42,804 bases of DNA from Nocardioides ganghwensis (lineage in GTDB: Bacteria; Actinomycetota; Actinomycetes; Propionibacteriales; Nocardioidaceae): positions 1-42,804 of the forward strand of contig NZ_JACXYX010000026.1 in the NCBI RefSeq assembly GCF_014779655.1. The letters are read 5' to 3'. Both the position numbers and the translations under genes were made by a program. Position 1 is the first letter of the stretch, and the number at the start of each line of letters is the position of its first letter. The notes below the pieces were generated by a model that saw nothing but the letters and a program-made list of their open reading frames with translations, ran no database searches and was not told where the DNA came from. This document shows positions 5,731 through 13,742 of this stretch, one piece after another.

Positions 5731-6528
5731 CTAGTCTGCCGTGTCTTGGGTCTTGATGCTGGGCAGGGTGTCGATCCCGCGGTTGCGTAGCCGGTAGCTG
5801 GCGCCCTTCAAAGTGAGGACGTCGGCGTGGTGGACGACGCGGTCGATCATCGCCGCGGCGACGGCCTGGTCGCCGAACACACCGCCCCAGCCGCTGAACG
5901 GCAGGTTGGACGTGAGGATCAGCGAGGCGTGTTCGTAGCGCGATGAGACGAGCTGGAAGAACAGGTTCGCGGCGTCTTGCTCGAAGGGCAGGTAGCCGAC
6001 CTCGTCGACGATGATCAGGCCGTAGCGCCGAAGCCTGGCCAGCTCGTGGGGTAGCCGGCCGGCGCGGTGGGCGTCGGTGAGCCGGGTGACCCATTCGGTC
6101 GCGGTCGCGAAGAGGACCCGGTGGCCGTGGTGCGCGGCCGCGATGCCCAAGCCGGTGGCCAGGTGGGTCTTGCCGGTGCCGGGCGGTCCGAGCAGCACGA
6201 CGTTGCGTGCTTCGGTGAGGAACCCACCCGATGCCAGGGACGCGATCTGCTGACGGACAGCGGGTTGGGCGTCCCAGTCGAACTCCTCGAGCGTCTTGCG
6301 GGAGCCGAACCCGGCGGCCCGGATGCGCAGCTGGGCACCGGATGCGTTGCGGGCGGCGACCTCGCGGTCGAGGACCGCGGCGAGGTACTCCTCGTGGGTC
6401 CACCCCGCGTCGCGGGCGTGATCGGCCAGCCGGCCGGCGGCTTCGGTGATCCGAGGCGCCTTCAACGCCGCCGCCAGGTAGGTAAGCTGCTTGAGCGTCT
6501 CAGCCGCTTCTGTCTTCTTCGTGGCCAT
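5731..6528 (-). CDS. istB: IS21-family transposition helper ATPase IstB
   Basis: IstB is the AAA+ ATPase that assists the IstA transposase in target selection and strand transfer. The 265-residue product has an N-terminal helical region and Walker A GPPGTGKTHLA near residue 115. It also has Walker B LIIVDEVGYLP near 172 and the sensor region LILTSNLPFSGW near 204, all as in DnaC/IstB proteins. Length is typical of the family. Its ATG overlaps the istA stop by one base (TGATG at 6526-6530), indicating translational coupling. No disruption is visible, so the element may still be active. Confidence 0.93.
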   Translation of the reverse strand: MATKKTEAAETLKQLTYLAAALKAPRITEAAGRLADHARDAGWTHEEYLAAVLDREVAARNASGAQLRIRAAGFGSRKTLEEFDWDAQPAVRQQIASLASGGFLTEARNVVLLGPPGTGKTHLATGLGIAAAHHGHRVLFATATEWVTRLTDAHRAGRLPHELARLRRYGLIIVDEVGYLPFEQDAANLFFQLVSSRYEHASLILTSNLPFSGWGGVFGDQAVAAAMIDRVVHHADVLTLKGASYRLRNRGIDTLPSIKTQDTAD

Positions 6529-7790
6529 CAGGCGACCTCCCCGTCGCTCAGCCCGTCCGCAACGCCGTCGGTGAGCCCGCCGTCGATGAGGCCGAACGCG
6601 CGGTCGTAGTCGGCCAGGTCGCGAGTCAGGTCCCGGCCGAGCTCCTCGTCGGGCTCAGCGGGTCGGGGCAGCTGGTACTGCTCGCGCAGCACCTTCGCCG
6701 CTGCCACGTGGGCGGGATCGGTGATCGTCATGCCGCGTGCCCAGACCCGGTCATGAGCGGCGACGAGTCGGCCTTCGTGACGCACCTCGACCCGGGCCAG
6801 GTCGGCATGGACGTCGACGAACCTGCCGATCACGTTCGGGTCGACGGAGTAGTCGTTGCTGTCGAGCCGGACGTAGTAGTCACGCCCCAGCCGGACCCGG
6901 TTGACCCATCCCACCACCGGTGCGACCGGTGGCAGCGGCAGCATCGCCGCCCGGTCGGCGTCGAGCAGGTCGACCGGCCTGGCCTTGATCGTGCGCACCA
7001 CCCTCGCGTTCGCGAGTCCCAGCCAGTCGCCGAGCTGGGCGTCGAAGTCGGCCGGTGAGGTGAAGTCCCGGCCAGGCATGAAGGACGTCTCGAAGAAGCC
7101 GTTCCTGCGTTCGACCAGACCCTTCGACTCGGGGTCGTAGGGCTTCAGCCGGACCAGCGTGGTGGCCAGGGTGCCGGTGAATGCACCGACGCCGTCGGCG
7201 TGCCGCTTGCCGCGGCCGATGCCGGACTCGTTGTCCCAGATCAACCTGCGCGGGACCCGCCCCAGCTGCTGCACCAGCAGCCACATCGCCAGCAGCAGAT
7301 CCTGGGTGTGCCGGGTCGGGATCATCTTCGCGACCATGAACCGCGAATGCGCCGCGGTGATCACCATGACCGGCAGCAACGCCGTGCTGCCGTCCTCGAG
7401 CGGGATCTTCCGCGGCGGGAACCACAAGTCGCACTGCGCAGCGTCCCCGGCCAGCCAGCTCAGCCGGTCCGAGGGATCAACCGGCCGATGCTCGGGCCGC
7501 AGCCGGCGGACGTGCTCGCGGAGCCAGGTGATCGACCCCGTCCAGCCGACCCGCTCGGCGATCACCGTCGCGGGCATGTCCGGCGTCGTGACCAGCAGCT
7601 GCCGCACCGCCAGCTCGGACGGCGTGAACGACGTCGGCACCGCCGGCCGCTCGTACTTCGGCGGCCCATCGGAGGCCACCGCCCGCGCCACCGTCGCCCG
7701 CCCGATACCCAAGTCCCGCGCGACCTGACGCTGCGAAACCCCGTCCGCCACCAGCCGCCGGATCAGAGCCCAATCCTCCACAGAGATCAC
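6528..7790 (-). CDS. istA: IS21-family transposase IstA
   Basis: IstA is the DDE transposase of IS21 elements. The 420-residue product begins with a helix-turn-helix for terminal repeat binding (residues about 5-45, VSQRQVARDLGIGRATVARA). A retroviral-integrase-like catalytic core follows, with acidic residues in AAQCDLWFPP, RLIWDNESG and KGLVERRNG. A C-terminal beta-rich Mu-type domain completes it. Length and domain order are those of intact IstA. It is the first gene of the istA-istB pair and starts 69 bp inside the right end of the element. Confidence 0.93.
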   Translation of the reverse strand: MISVEDWALIRRLVADGVSQRQVARDLGIGRATVARAVASDGPPKYERPAVPTSFTPSELAVRQLLVTTPDMPATVIAERVGWTGSITWLREHVRRLRPEHRPVDPSDRLSWLAGDAAQCDLWFPPRKIPLEDGSTALLPVMVITAAHSRFMVAKMIPTRHTQDLLLAMWLLVQQLGRVPRRLIWDNESGIGRGKRHADGVGAFTGTLATTLVRLKPYDPESKGLVERRNGFFETSFMPGRDFTSPADFDAQLGDWLGLANARVVRTIKARPVDLLDADRAAMLPLPPVAPVVGWVNRVRLGRDYYVRLDSNDYSVDPNVIGRFVDVHADLARVEVRHEGRLVAAHDRVWARGMTITDPAHVAAAKVLREQYQLPRPAEPDEELGRDLTRDLADYDRAFGLIDGGLTDGVADGLSDGEVA

Positions 7791-7805
7791 CCATCCAATC
7801 TGTCT

Positions 7806-7859
7806 GGGTGGCCTCGTTTTCGAGCGTCGCTATGGCCTCGTTTTCAAGCGTCGTCGACA
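7806..7859. repeat. Right terminal repeat region of the IS21-family element
   Basis: On the minus strand this reads TGTCGACGACGCTTGAAAAC followed by a second block GACGCTCGAAAACGAGGCCA, matching the left end in inverted orientation. The inner block is identical at both ends. Confidence 0.8.
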
Positions 7860-8353
7860 GCCCGGGACCCAGGCCGCAGGTGCACCGGCTGGCCTAGGCG
7901 TAGTTGACGGGTGGGGGAGGTTCAGCTGGAGCGCAGGTGGCGCGACGGCCGCCGTGGACGATCGGGGTCAACAGCACGAAAGGGCGACAGATTTGGCTTG
8001 GCCTTGGGGAGCACACGCAGCCAACGACCAGTGTCCGCGCTGTCCTGTCGCGGAGCTATGCCCCCGAAGAGCCTCAACAGTGGCTGGCAACTGACAGCGC
8101 GTCATTCCGCCGCCTGTGACTGTCAAGCCATGAAGGCGCTCGGGGCTCCGTGTCCCAGCGGAGCCGTGGTCCGTCGGGGCGCGCTGGAAGGCTGCGTGCG
8201 CTTGGGGCATGGCGATCGATCGATAGGCGGCTCGCGGCTTGACTGCGATGGATGGCCCCTCCGCGCAGGCGCCTCCAGCTCACGAAATGCCGTCGATACG
8301 GTCAAGGTCAGTCTTCGCAGTGACACTCTCCCGGAGAGGCGCGCGCACGGTTG
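7860..8353. other. Gene-poor stretch to the right of the IS21 element
   Basis: The first five bases (GCCCG, 7860-7864) are the right copy of the IS21 target duplication. The remaining roughly 490 bp contain only short open frames without ribosome binding sites, domains or consistent codon bias. I see no RNA gene or repeat. Confidence 0.5.
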
Positions 8354-8932
8354 CTAGACCTCCTGCTCGCCGTGGTCGGTTGTCCGGTCAGGTTGGACCG
8401 GCATGCGCTGCTCTTGCTGCAGCTCAGTCGGACGAGGCTGGTTTCGAGTCAGCTCGAAATCATTGCTCTTGCCCTGCGGCTTGGAAATGAAAACCAGGGC
8501 AACCGCGACGGTGGTGGTTGCGAGAGCTGCCCCGTAGCTCTCGACGGTGCCAGCACAGAACAGGACCACGCCGGCGATGAATGTGAGGTGCTGCGGACGG
8601 CACATCTGGGGCAGGTACATCACACACCTGACCCCGAAGAGATGGAACACGATCGGCACGTCATAGATGCCGGCATCGACGTCTCGCTCGAGCTGCTGGG
8701 CGATCAGCGGAATGAATGCGAGCGTGAAGATGCCGAAGACGATGGAGATCCCCAGGCACCAGAGCGCCGGGGCCTGCAGGCTGGCGTTGGCAAATGTGAC
8801 CTTGTCCGACCCCACCCAACCGCCAGCTGCGACCGTGGTCACGAGCAGGTAGTTGCTCCAGTCCTTGAAATGTGCGAGCGCGTCGAAGCGACGATCGTTC
8901 GCGGGCGCTACATCCGGTGCGGGCCAGCTCAC
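8354..8932 (-). CDS. Membrane protein of unknown function
   Basis: The 192-residue product has a short polar N terminus, a segment KDWSNYLLVTTVAAGGWV, and three further hydrophobic stretches (about 55-85, 98-118, 122-150). It ends in a charged cytoplasmic-type tail rich in Arg, Gln and Glu. I do not recognise the family. I chose the GTG at 8932 because AAGGGGG lies upstream and a canonical promoter (8988-9016) places transcription start near 8980. A longer frame starting at 9016 would run through the -35 and -10 and is unlikely. It stands alone with gene-free DNA on both sides, consistent with an accessory single-gene cassette. Confidence 0.65.
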   Translation of the reverse strand: MSWPAPDVAPANDRRFDALAHFKDWSNYLLVTTVAAGGWVGSDKVTFANASLQAPALWCLGISIVFGIFTLAFIPLIAQQLERDVDAGIYDVPIVFHLFGVRCVMYLPQMCRPQHLTFIAGVVLFCAGTVESYGAALATTTVAVALVFISKPQGKSNDFELTRNQPRPTELQQEQRMPVQPDRTTDHGEQEV

Positions 8933-8987
8933 AGCACGACCCCCCTTCACCCGGCGGTCCTTCGGACAAGGATGCGCCAACGCTCCG

Positions 8988-9016
8988 TTTATCCTCCGGC
9001 CCTCAAGCTCTGTCAA
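8988..9016 (-). promoter_or_regulatory. Sigma-70-type promoter for the membrane protein at 8932
   Basis: On the minus strand a perfect TTGACA (9016-9011) is followed by a 17-base spacer and GATAAA (8993-8988). Predicted transcription starts near 8981, about 50 bases before the GTG at 8932. This is the best consensus promoter I saw in the window. Confidence 0.65.
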
Positions 9017-9566
9017 GCGCGAGCGCCCGAGGTCCCCAACAGCTGCGCAAACTGCTGATGCGCCGCCTCAGGCCGGACGAGGTCGCCCGCTATGGCCAGC
9101 AGCACTCGCTTCCGAGTAACCAGCCGGACCATCGAACCAGGGGCAGCGGGACATCGAGACTGGGTGGCGGGACGCTCCGTCAACTGCGGTCGGGGCCGGT
9201 CCGTGAGTCGGCCGCTGCGAAGGTGGAATGGCTCCGCAGCCGGGAAATGCAGTCATGCGGTGTGACGCTCCAACCAGGACCGACCGACTGGCGCGGTCCC
9301 GGCAACCCTGGGGCACCTGAACAGCATCAGCGCAGATCGCATGCACCGGTCCGCGTCAGTGACAGGTCGTGCTTGACGGGACCCGCCTGTTACAACCAAC
9401 AGATTCAGGAAGTCGATCGGCCTCGTGAGAACGCAGGCCGATGACCAATAGTCGCTGTCTGCGGAAGTGAACAAGGCGGCTGGTCGCCGCGCTCGAGGGT
9501 AGACCCTCGTCGGTCACGCACACCAAAGTCGCGGTGCCTGAGATTCGCGCAACTGTCTCGGGGGGC
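9017..9566. other. Gene-poor stretch upstream of the lone membrane protein
   Basis: About 550 bp separate this promoter from the response regulator stop. I see no supported coding region. A 6-bp hairpin (CGAGGG/CCCTCG, 9494-9509) lies 58 bp downstream of the response regulator stop and could be a weak terminator. Confidence 0.45.
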
Positions 9567-10172
9567 TCACCGCAGGCCGCGCATCCGGAGCACCGCTTCA
9601 GTGCGGTCGCGCACCTGCAGCTTGCCGAGCACGCTCGACACGTGGTTCTGCACTGTCTTGAGGCTCAGCCCCAACTCGCGCGCGATCTCGGAGTTTGACC
9701 GGCCTCTGGCGAGCAACGCCAAGACTTCCGACTCCCGATGAGTCAGCGCGCTGCCTGGCGATGGCCGGTCGAGCAGCCGGCCCGCCAGACCCGGGCCGAG
9801 CACGGCGCCACCGGCGGCCACAGTACGGATGGCGGCGACCACCTCATCCTGGCCTGCCTCCTTGAGGACGTAGCCGAGCGCCCCGACCCGCAGTGCCGCC
9901 ACCACGCTGGCCTCGTCGGCCAGCATCGTCAGCACCAGTACGGCGACCTCTGGCGCCGCGGCAACGATCCGTCGAGTGGCCTCCAACCCAGGAGTGCCGG
10001 GCAGATTGAGGTCCATCAGGACCACGTGGGGGCGCAGCTCGACTGCGCGTGACACGGCAGTGTCACCGTCGGCTGCCTCGCCCACCACCTCGACGTCGGC
10101 CACCGTCTCGAGCAGTCCGCGCAGCCCGCTGCGGAACAGCGGATGGTCGTCGACGACCAGCACCCGGATCAC
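9567..10172 (-). CDS. NarL/LuxR-family response regulator
   Basis: This 201-residue protein has a receiver domain (acidic pocket D8-D9, phospho-acceptor D54 in VVLMDLNLPG, conserved K in YVLKEA). It ends in a LuxR-type helix-turn-helix (LTHRESEVLALLARGRSNSEIARELGLSLKTVQNHV region, residues about 140-190). Phosphorylated by its partner kinase, it should bind DNA as a dimer and change transcription of unknown targets. The GTG start overlaps the kinase stop by four bases (GTGA at 10169-10172), so the two are translationally coupled. It is the last gene of a three-gene operon with the kinase and a membrane protein. Confidence 0.93.
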   Translation of the reverse strand: MIRVLVVDDHPLFRSGLRGLLETVADVEVVGEAADGDTAVSRAVELRPHVVLMDLNLPGTPGLEATRRIVAAAPEVAVLVLTMLADEASVVAALRVGALGYVLKEAGQDEVVAAIRTVAAGGAVLGPGLAGRLLDRPSPGSALTHRESEVLALLARGRSNSEIARELGLSLKTVQNHVSSVLGKLQVRDRTEAVLRMRGLR

Positions 10173-12130
10173 GAGGCCGTCTCCACGGCGAGCGGGAGAC
10201 TGATGGTGACCGTGGTGCCGCCGCAGGTGCTGTCGACCTCGATCCGACCCCCGATCTCCCGGGCGCGATCCCGCATGCTGCGCAGCCCGACACCGCGACC
10301 TGGCCGCGCGCCGCCGACGCCGTCGTCGACCACCTCGAGCACCAGGTGACCGTCGCCGACGGCACCCTTCACTCGACAGCAGGTCGCACCGGCGTGGCGG
10401 ACCACGTTGGTCAGCGCCTCTTGGGCGACCCGGTAGGCCGCGACCTCGACCGCCGCCGGAAGCGCGCGCCGCTCCTCGGGCAGTTCCAGCGCAAGCACGA
10501 CACCGCTGCCGTCGATCAGCTGATGGCCGAGCTCAGCGACGGCTCCGAAGAGCCCCAGCTCGTCGATCGCGGGCGGGCGCAATCCCTCGACGATCTGGCG
10601 TACCTCCACGACCGTGTCCTGCAGGCCGGCCCGCAACCGGGCGATCCGGTCGTCCACGGGCCGGCCCGCCGCAAGCAGGTTGTGGACGGTGTCGAGCTGT
10701 AGGCCCAGCGCGGCGAGCTGCGGGCCGAGCCCGTCGTGCAGGTCACGGCGCAGTCGCCGCCGCTCCTGCTCCCGGCCGACGACGAGCTCCTCGCGCGCCT
10801 CGCGCAACGACTCGAGCAGCGCCGTCGTGTGCACGACGCCGCCGATCTGATGAGCCAGGTCGGCCAGCAGCGCACGCTCGCCTGGTCGCAGCGGCTGGGA
10901 TGCCCAGCGCAGCTCCCCGACCTGTCCGCCATACGCCGTCAGGGGCAGCGTCTCGACCTCATCCGGGACCGTGCCGGTGGCAGCCAGCTGGCGCCCGGTC
11001 GTGTCCCGGATCTCCGCGGCCGTCACCCCGAGGCCGTGCACCAGCTCATGTGTGAGCGACGCCAGCAGCGCCGGGCCGTCGGCGGCGTCGGCAAGCCGTC
11101 GGCCCGTGTCCGCAAGCACTTCAGCGGGCGTCGACCACCGGCCGTGGGTCAGCCGGTTGGCCGCCCGCTGTAACGAGTCGCGCAGCGGCGCGAACACCAC
11201 GGCGATGACACCCGCTGCCGCCAGCGGCAGCCACGGAGCACCGCTGTCGTGGAGTACCACGCCGACGCCGCCGACCACGAACGCGTAGACGACGGCAAGC
11301 ATCACGGAGAGCGCGACGTAGGTCAGCGTCCGGTTGGCCGCGAACTGGAGGTCGTAGAGTCGCCGTTGGAACATCGCCACCGCCACCGCCGCCGGCACGG
11401 GCAGCGTCACCAGCGCGAACATCCACGGTTGCGCCCAGGGCGTCGCAACGAACGGCAGGAGGAGCAACGGCACCGCAAACGCAACGCCGAAGACCAGGAT
11501 CTGCTGGCGCACCAACTCACCGCCGGTGCGCCACCGCCGTACCAGCGTCACGACCGCGATCAGCAGCGCGACGAAGGCCGCGGCGAGGGCACCCAGGGCG
11601 AGCAGGTCGGCCAGCGGCCTCCACGACTCAGGCAGGCCGAGCGGGTTTGCGACGGTCTCCAGCCGGGACTCCAGCGGGACCGGGGCGAGCAGCGTGGCAA
11701 CCGTGAACGCGGAGACACACCCGGCGACCAGCGCGACCGGCGCGCGGCCCGGAGCCCGGCCGTCGGGGAAGACGAGTGGCAGCGCCAGGATGAGCAGCAG
11801 CCACCCGCAGCCACGAGCCGCCGAGCCGACGACCCCCAACACGACGTACGCCGCTCGGTCCGGTGCCGCGGCGACGCCCGCGAGGCCGAGGGCCAGCAGA
11901 GCCTCCCCGATGCCCCAGGCGGTCGCGCCGGCAAGCATCAACCGCCCGACCGGATGACCCGGTCGGGCGAGCTCGATGACCACGGCGACGAATGCGTAGG
12001 TGGTGACCGCGACCCCGATGGCCAGGTCGTCGGCGAGCGGACGCGACCCGGTCACGGCCGCCGCGACCACCACCCCCGCGATCGCGAGAGCGGCGAGCAG
12101 CGGTGCCGTGGAGACCCGGATCGCGTGCAT
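10169..12130 (-). CDS. Membrane sensor histidine kinase (NarX/HisKA_3 type)
   Basis: The 653-residue kinase has an N-terminal half with about eight to ten hydrophobic segments up to roughly residue 300. A GAF-like region follows (about 320-440), then a HisKA_3 dimerisation domain with phospho-accepting H465 in RRDLHDGLGPQ. The C-terminal ATPase has the N box AQEALTNVVRHA and G boxes DDGVGG and GVGLRSM. Two-component kinases of this class pair with NarL-type regulators, which is what follows. The large membrane domain without an obvious extracellular sensor loop suggests sensing within or near the membrane, for example of cell-envelope stress. That is inference from similar systems. It starts 4 bp after the upstream membrane protein stop. 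Confidence 0.92.
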   Translation of the reverse strand: MHAIRVSTAPLLAALAIAGVVVAAAVTGSRPLADDLAIGVAVTTYAFVAVVIELARPGHPVGRLMLAGATAWGIGEALLALGLAGVAAAPDRAAYVVLGVVGSAARGCGWLLLILALPLVFPDGRAPGRAPVALVAGCVSAFTVATLLAPVPLESRLETVANPLGLPESWRPLADLLALGALAAAFVALLIAVVTLVRRWRTGGELVRQQILVFGVAFAVPLLLLPFVATPWAQPWMFALVTLPVPAAVAVAMFQRRLYDLQFAANRTLTYVALSVMLAVVYAFVVGGVGVVLHDSGAPWLPLAAAGVIAVVFAPLRDSLQRAANRLTHGRWSTPAEVLADTGRRLADAADGPALLASLTHELVHGLGVTAAEIRDTTGRQLAATGTVPDEVETLPLTAYGGQVGELRWASQPLRPGERALLADLAHQIGGVVHTTALLESLREAREELVVGREQERRRLRRDLHDGLGPQLAALGLQLDTVHNLLAAGRPVDDRIARLRAGLQDTVVEVRQIVEGLRPPAIDELGLFGAVAELGHQLIDGSGVVLALELPEERRALPAAVEVAAYRVAQEALTNVVRHAGATCCRVKGAVGDGHLVLEVVDDGVGGARPGRGVGLRSMRDRAREIGGRIEVDSTCGGTTVTISLPLAVETAS

Positions 12131-12134
12131 GGAC

Positions 12135-12842
12135 TCACCTCGACGTCAAGGATGCCCGATCCGGGCCCCGCGTGGCGGTGATTCCGGGGTCGCCCGGCTG
12201 GTCCTCGCGGTGTCGGATCATCAGCACTGCGACGCCGACGAACCACACCATCCAGACCAGGGTGCCCCAGTCCTGCTGGCCGATCCCTGCCAGCGGGGTG
12301 GACGCGAGCAGAGCCACCGCAGTGACGACCCCGAACCATCCGAACCAGCGCCGGTGGAGCCCGTCCATGAGTGCGGCGGCCGCGAATCCGAGGGTGCTGC
12401 CGCCCAGCAGCAGCAGGCTGAGGAAGTAGCCGAAGATGCGAACGTTGTTGAGCGCGAACGCGGTGTCGACATCAAGGCCCTGCTGGGCGCCGTACATCGC
12501 GGCCGCGCCCGCGGGGAAGCCGACGGCGAAAGTGACAGCGACGTAGCCCATGCCGCAGAGCAGGCCGGTCTCGGCCGCCCAGCCGCCGGCTTCACCGCGC
12601 CGCCCGAGCACGCGGCCCAGGAACACCAGCACCGGGACCATCAGCAGGAACCCGAACGACTCCAGCACGCCGCCGACGAAGCTGCGGGTGATGTCGCCCT
12701 CGACGTACGACTCGGTGATGCCGGCGGTGCCGTCGGCGAACAGCGGGCTGTCCTGGAGATAGATGCCGACCGGGATCAGCACGACGTGGGCGAGCGCGAA
12801 GACTCCGGCCAACTGCCAGAGGCGGCGGGATGGGGTTGTCAT
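12135..12842 (-). CDS. Multi-span membrane protein, first gene of the two-component operon
   Basis: The 235-residue product has about six hydrophobic spans and a short charged tail (RHREDQPGD and beyond). The fold plan is reminiscent of DUF4386-type membrane proteins, but I cannot confirm the family. The start is well supported: AGGAGG lies 5 bases before the ATG at 12842, whereas the open frame extending upstream to 13073 has no ribosome binding site. Being 4 bp from the kinase and in the same direction, it is likely a sensing accessory or the output of the same system. No substrate can be inferred. Confidence 0.75.
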   Translation of the reverse strand: MTTPSRRLWQLAGVFALAHVVLIPVGIYLQDSPLFADGTAGITESYVEGDITRSFVGGVLESFGFLLMVPVLVFLGRVLGRRGEAGGWAAETGLLCGMGYVAVTFAVGFPAGAAAMYGAQQGLDVDTAFALNNVRIFGYFLSLLLLGGSTLGFAAAALMDGLHRRWFGWFGVVTAVALLASTPLAGIGQQDWGTLVWMVWFVGVAVLMIRHREDQPGDPGITATRGPDRASLTSR

Positions 12843-13447
12843 GGTTCCTCCTAGAGGTGGTGGACGTCCTCCGAGGATCACGGCCAGGGGGCGGCGTCGC
12901 CTCAGGCGGCTTCCCAAGCGAACCGGGAAGATCTCCCAGTCCGTACACCGCGACCCCGGGCCGCTCATACCGGTCCCGGACTCATCCAGGCCGCATCGCG
13001 CGTGCCGCGACGTCAGGCCGGACTCACTCCAACACCCTTCCTGCCACGGCTTCGGCGGACACCCCCGGAGCAAGTCCGTCGGCGTGCCTCACACTTCCAC
13101 CGGTATCGAGGGGCGCCCCAAGCCCGCAGGTTGAGGAGGAAGGCCCGCAACCCCGACGGCAATTCGCCGCAGGCGCTGCGCCACGCCCTGGACCAACTGT
13201 GCTGCGCTACGCGGCAGAGCGCCGAGAGCGCTCAACGAAGAGTCCGGGCTGCGGCTCCATACTGGGATTCGGACAGCCGGCTGGTTTGAGCGACCTCGGC
13301 GGCAACCACAGGGGCACGGAGTACTCGTTCTCAGCTCAGCCTCCATGGCATGCCATCCGACGCCCTTCTCCACAGAGGAGCCGGTTTCCGCTGCACACCT
13401 CCAGTCACGAGGACAAGCCTGTTCTCACCACGGCGAAGGAGCACATC
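12843..13447. other. Gap between the two-component operon and the excisionase gene
   Basis: Roughly 600 bp hold the divergent promoters for the leftward operon and the rightward excisionase, but I could not define either precisely. Open frames on the plus strand here lack support. No direct repeat of the tRNA-Pro 3' end was seen, so the stretch does not obviously contain an attachment site. Confidence 0.45.
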
Positions 13448-13729
13448 ATGAGCACTACGGTCGACAACAGCGCGGAGGGCGGCATGCTCACCATCGACCA
13501 GGCGGCGGCGTACCTCTCGATACCGAAGGCGACGCTCTACACCTGGCGAACCCGGCGTGCGGGCTTCGGGCCGCGAGCCGTGAAGCTCGGCGGCTGTCTG
13601 CGCTACCGGCGTGCCGACCTGGACGCCTGGGTCGCGGATCACCTGGAGAGCTTCGATGACACCGCGGCCATCCCGGAGCAGCGAGCGGGAGACGGGGTCT
13701 CGCTGTCCCGAGCGAGCCGGCCACGTTGA
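13448..13729 (+). CDS. xis: Excisionase-type helix-turn-helix DNA-binding protein
   Basis: The 93-residue product carries a MerR-like excisionase helix-turn-helix. The segment MLTIDQAAAYLSIPKATLYTW begins around residue 13 and is followed by the wing LGGCLRYRRADLDAWV, the classic AlpA/Xis-type pattern. Such proteins bend attachment-site DNA to direct the integrase toward excision, or regulate it. AAGGAG precedes the ATG by 8 bases. It lies 13 bp upstream of the integrase in the same direction, so the pair forms an integration/excision module. The polar C-terminal tail of about 30 residues is not conserved in the family and may be disordered. Confidence 0.85.
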   Translation: MSTTVDNSAEGGMLTIDQAAAYLSIPKATLYTWRTRRAGFGPRAVKLGGCLRYRRADLDAWVADHLESFDDTAAIPEQRAGDGVSLSRASRPR

Positions 13730-13742
13730 AAGGAGATTCGAG

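Larger units (their letters stand above)
5666..7859 (-). mobile_element. Complete IS21-family insertion sequence (2194 bp)
   Basis: The element carries the istA-istB gene pair on the minus strand, bounded by matching ends that begin TGTCG (5666 inward, and 7859 inward on the other strand). Each end has a repeated block GCTCGAAAACGAGGCCA or a close variant in two copies, the multiple terminal repeats typical of IS21. GCCCG flanks both sides as a target duplication. It lies 56 bp upstream of the SARP-type operator and about 150 bp upstream of the secreted-protein gene, so it leaves the proposed promoter intact but separates it from any further upstream sequence. Confidence 0.9.

Noticed and set aside
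8931..9016. Longer N terminus for the membrane protein at 8354
   Set aside because: It would place coding sequence across a consensus -35/-10 promoter; the GTG at 8932 has a good ribosome binding site.
13002..13289. Plus-strand open frame upstream of the excisionase
   Set aside because: No ribosome binding site, no domain, and composition typical of non-coding GC-rich DNA.
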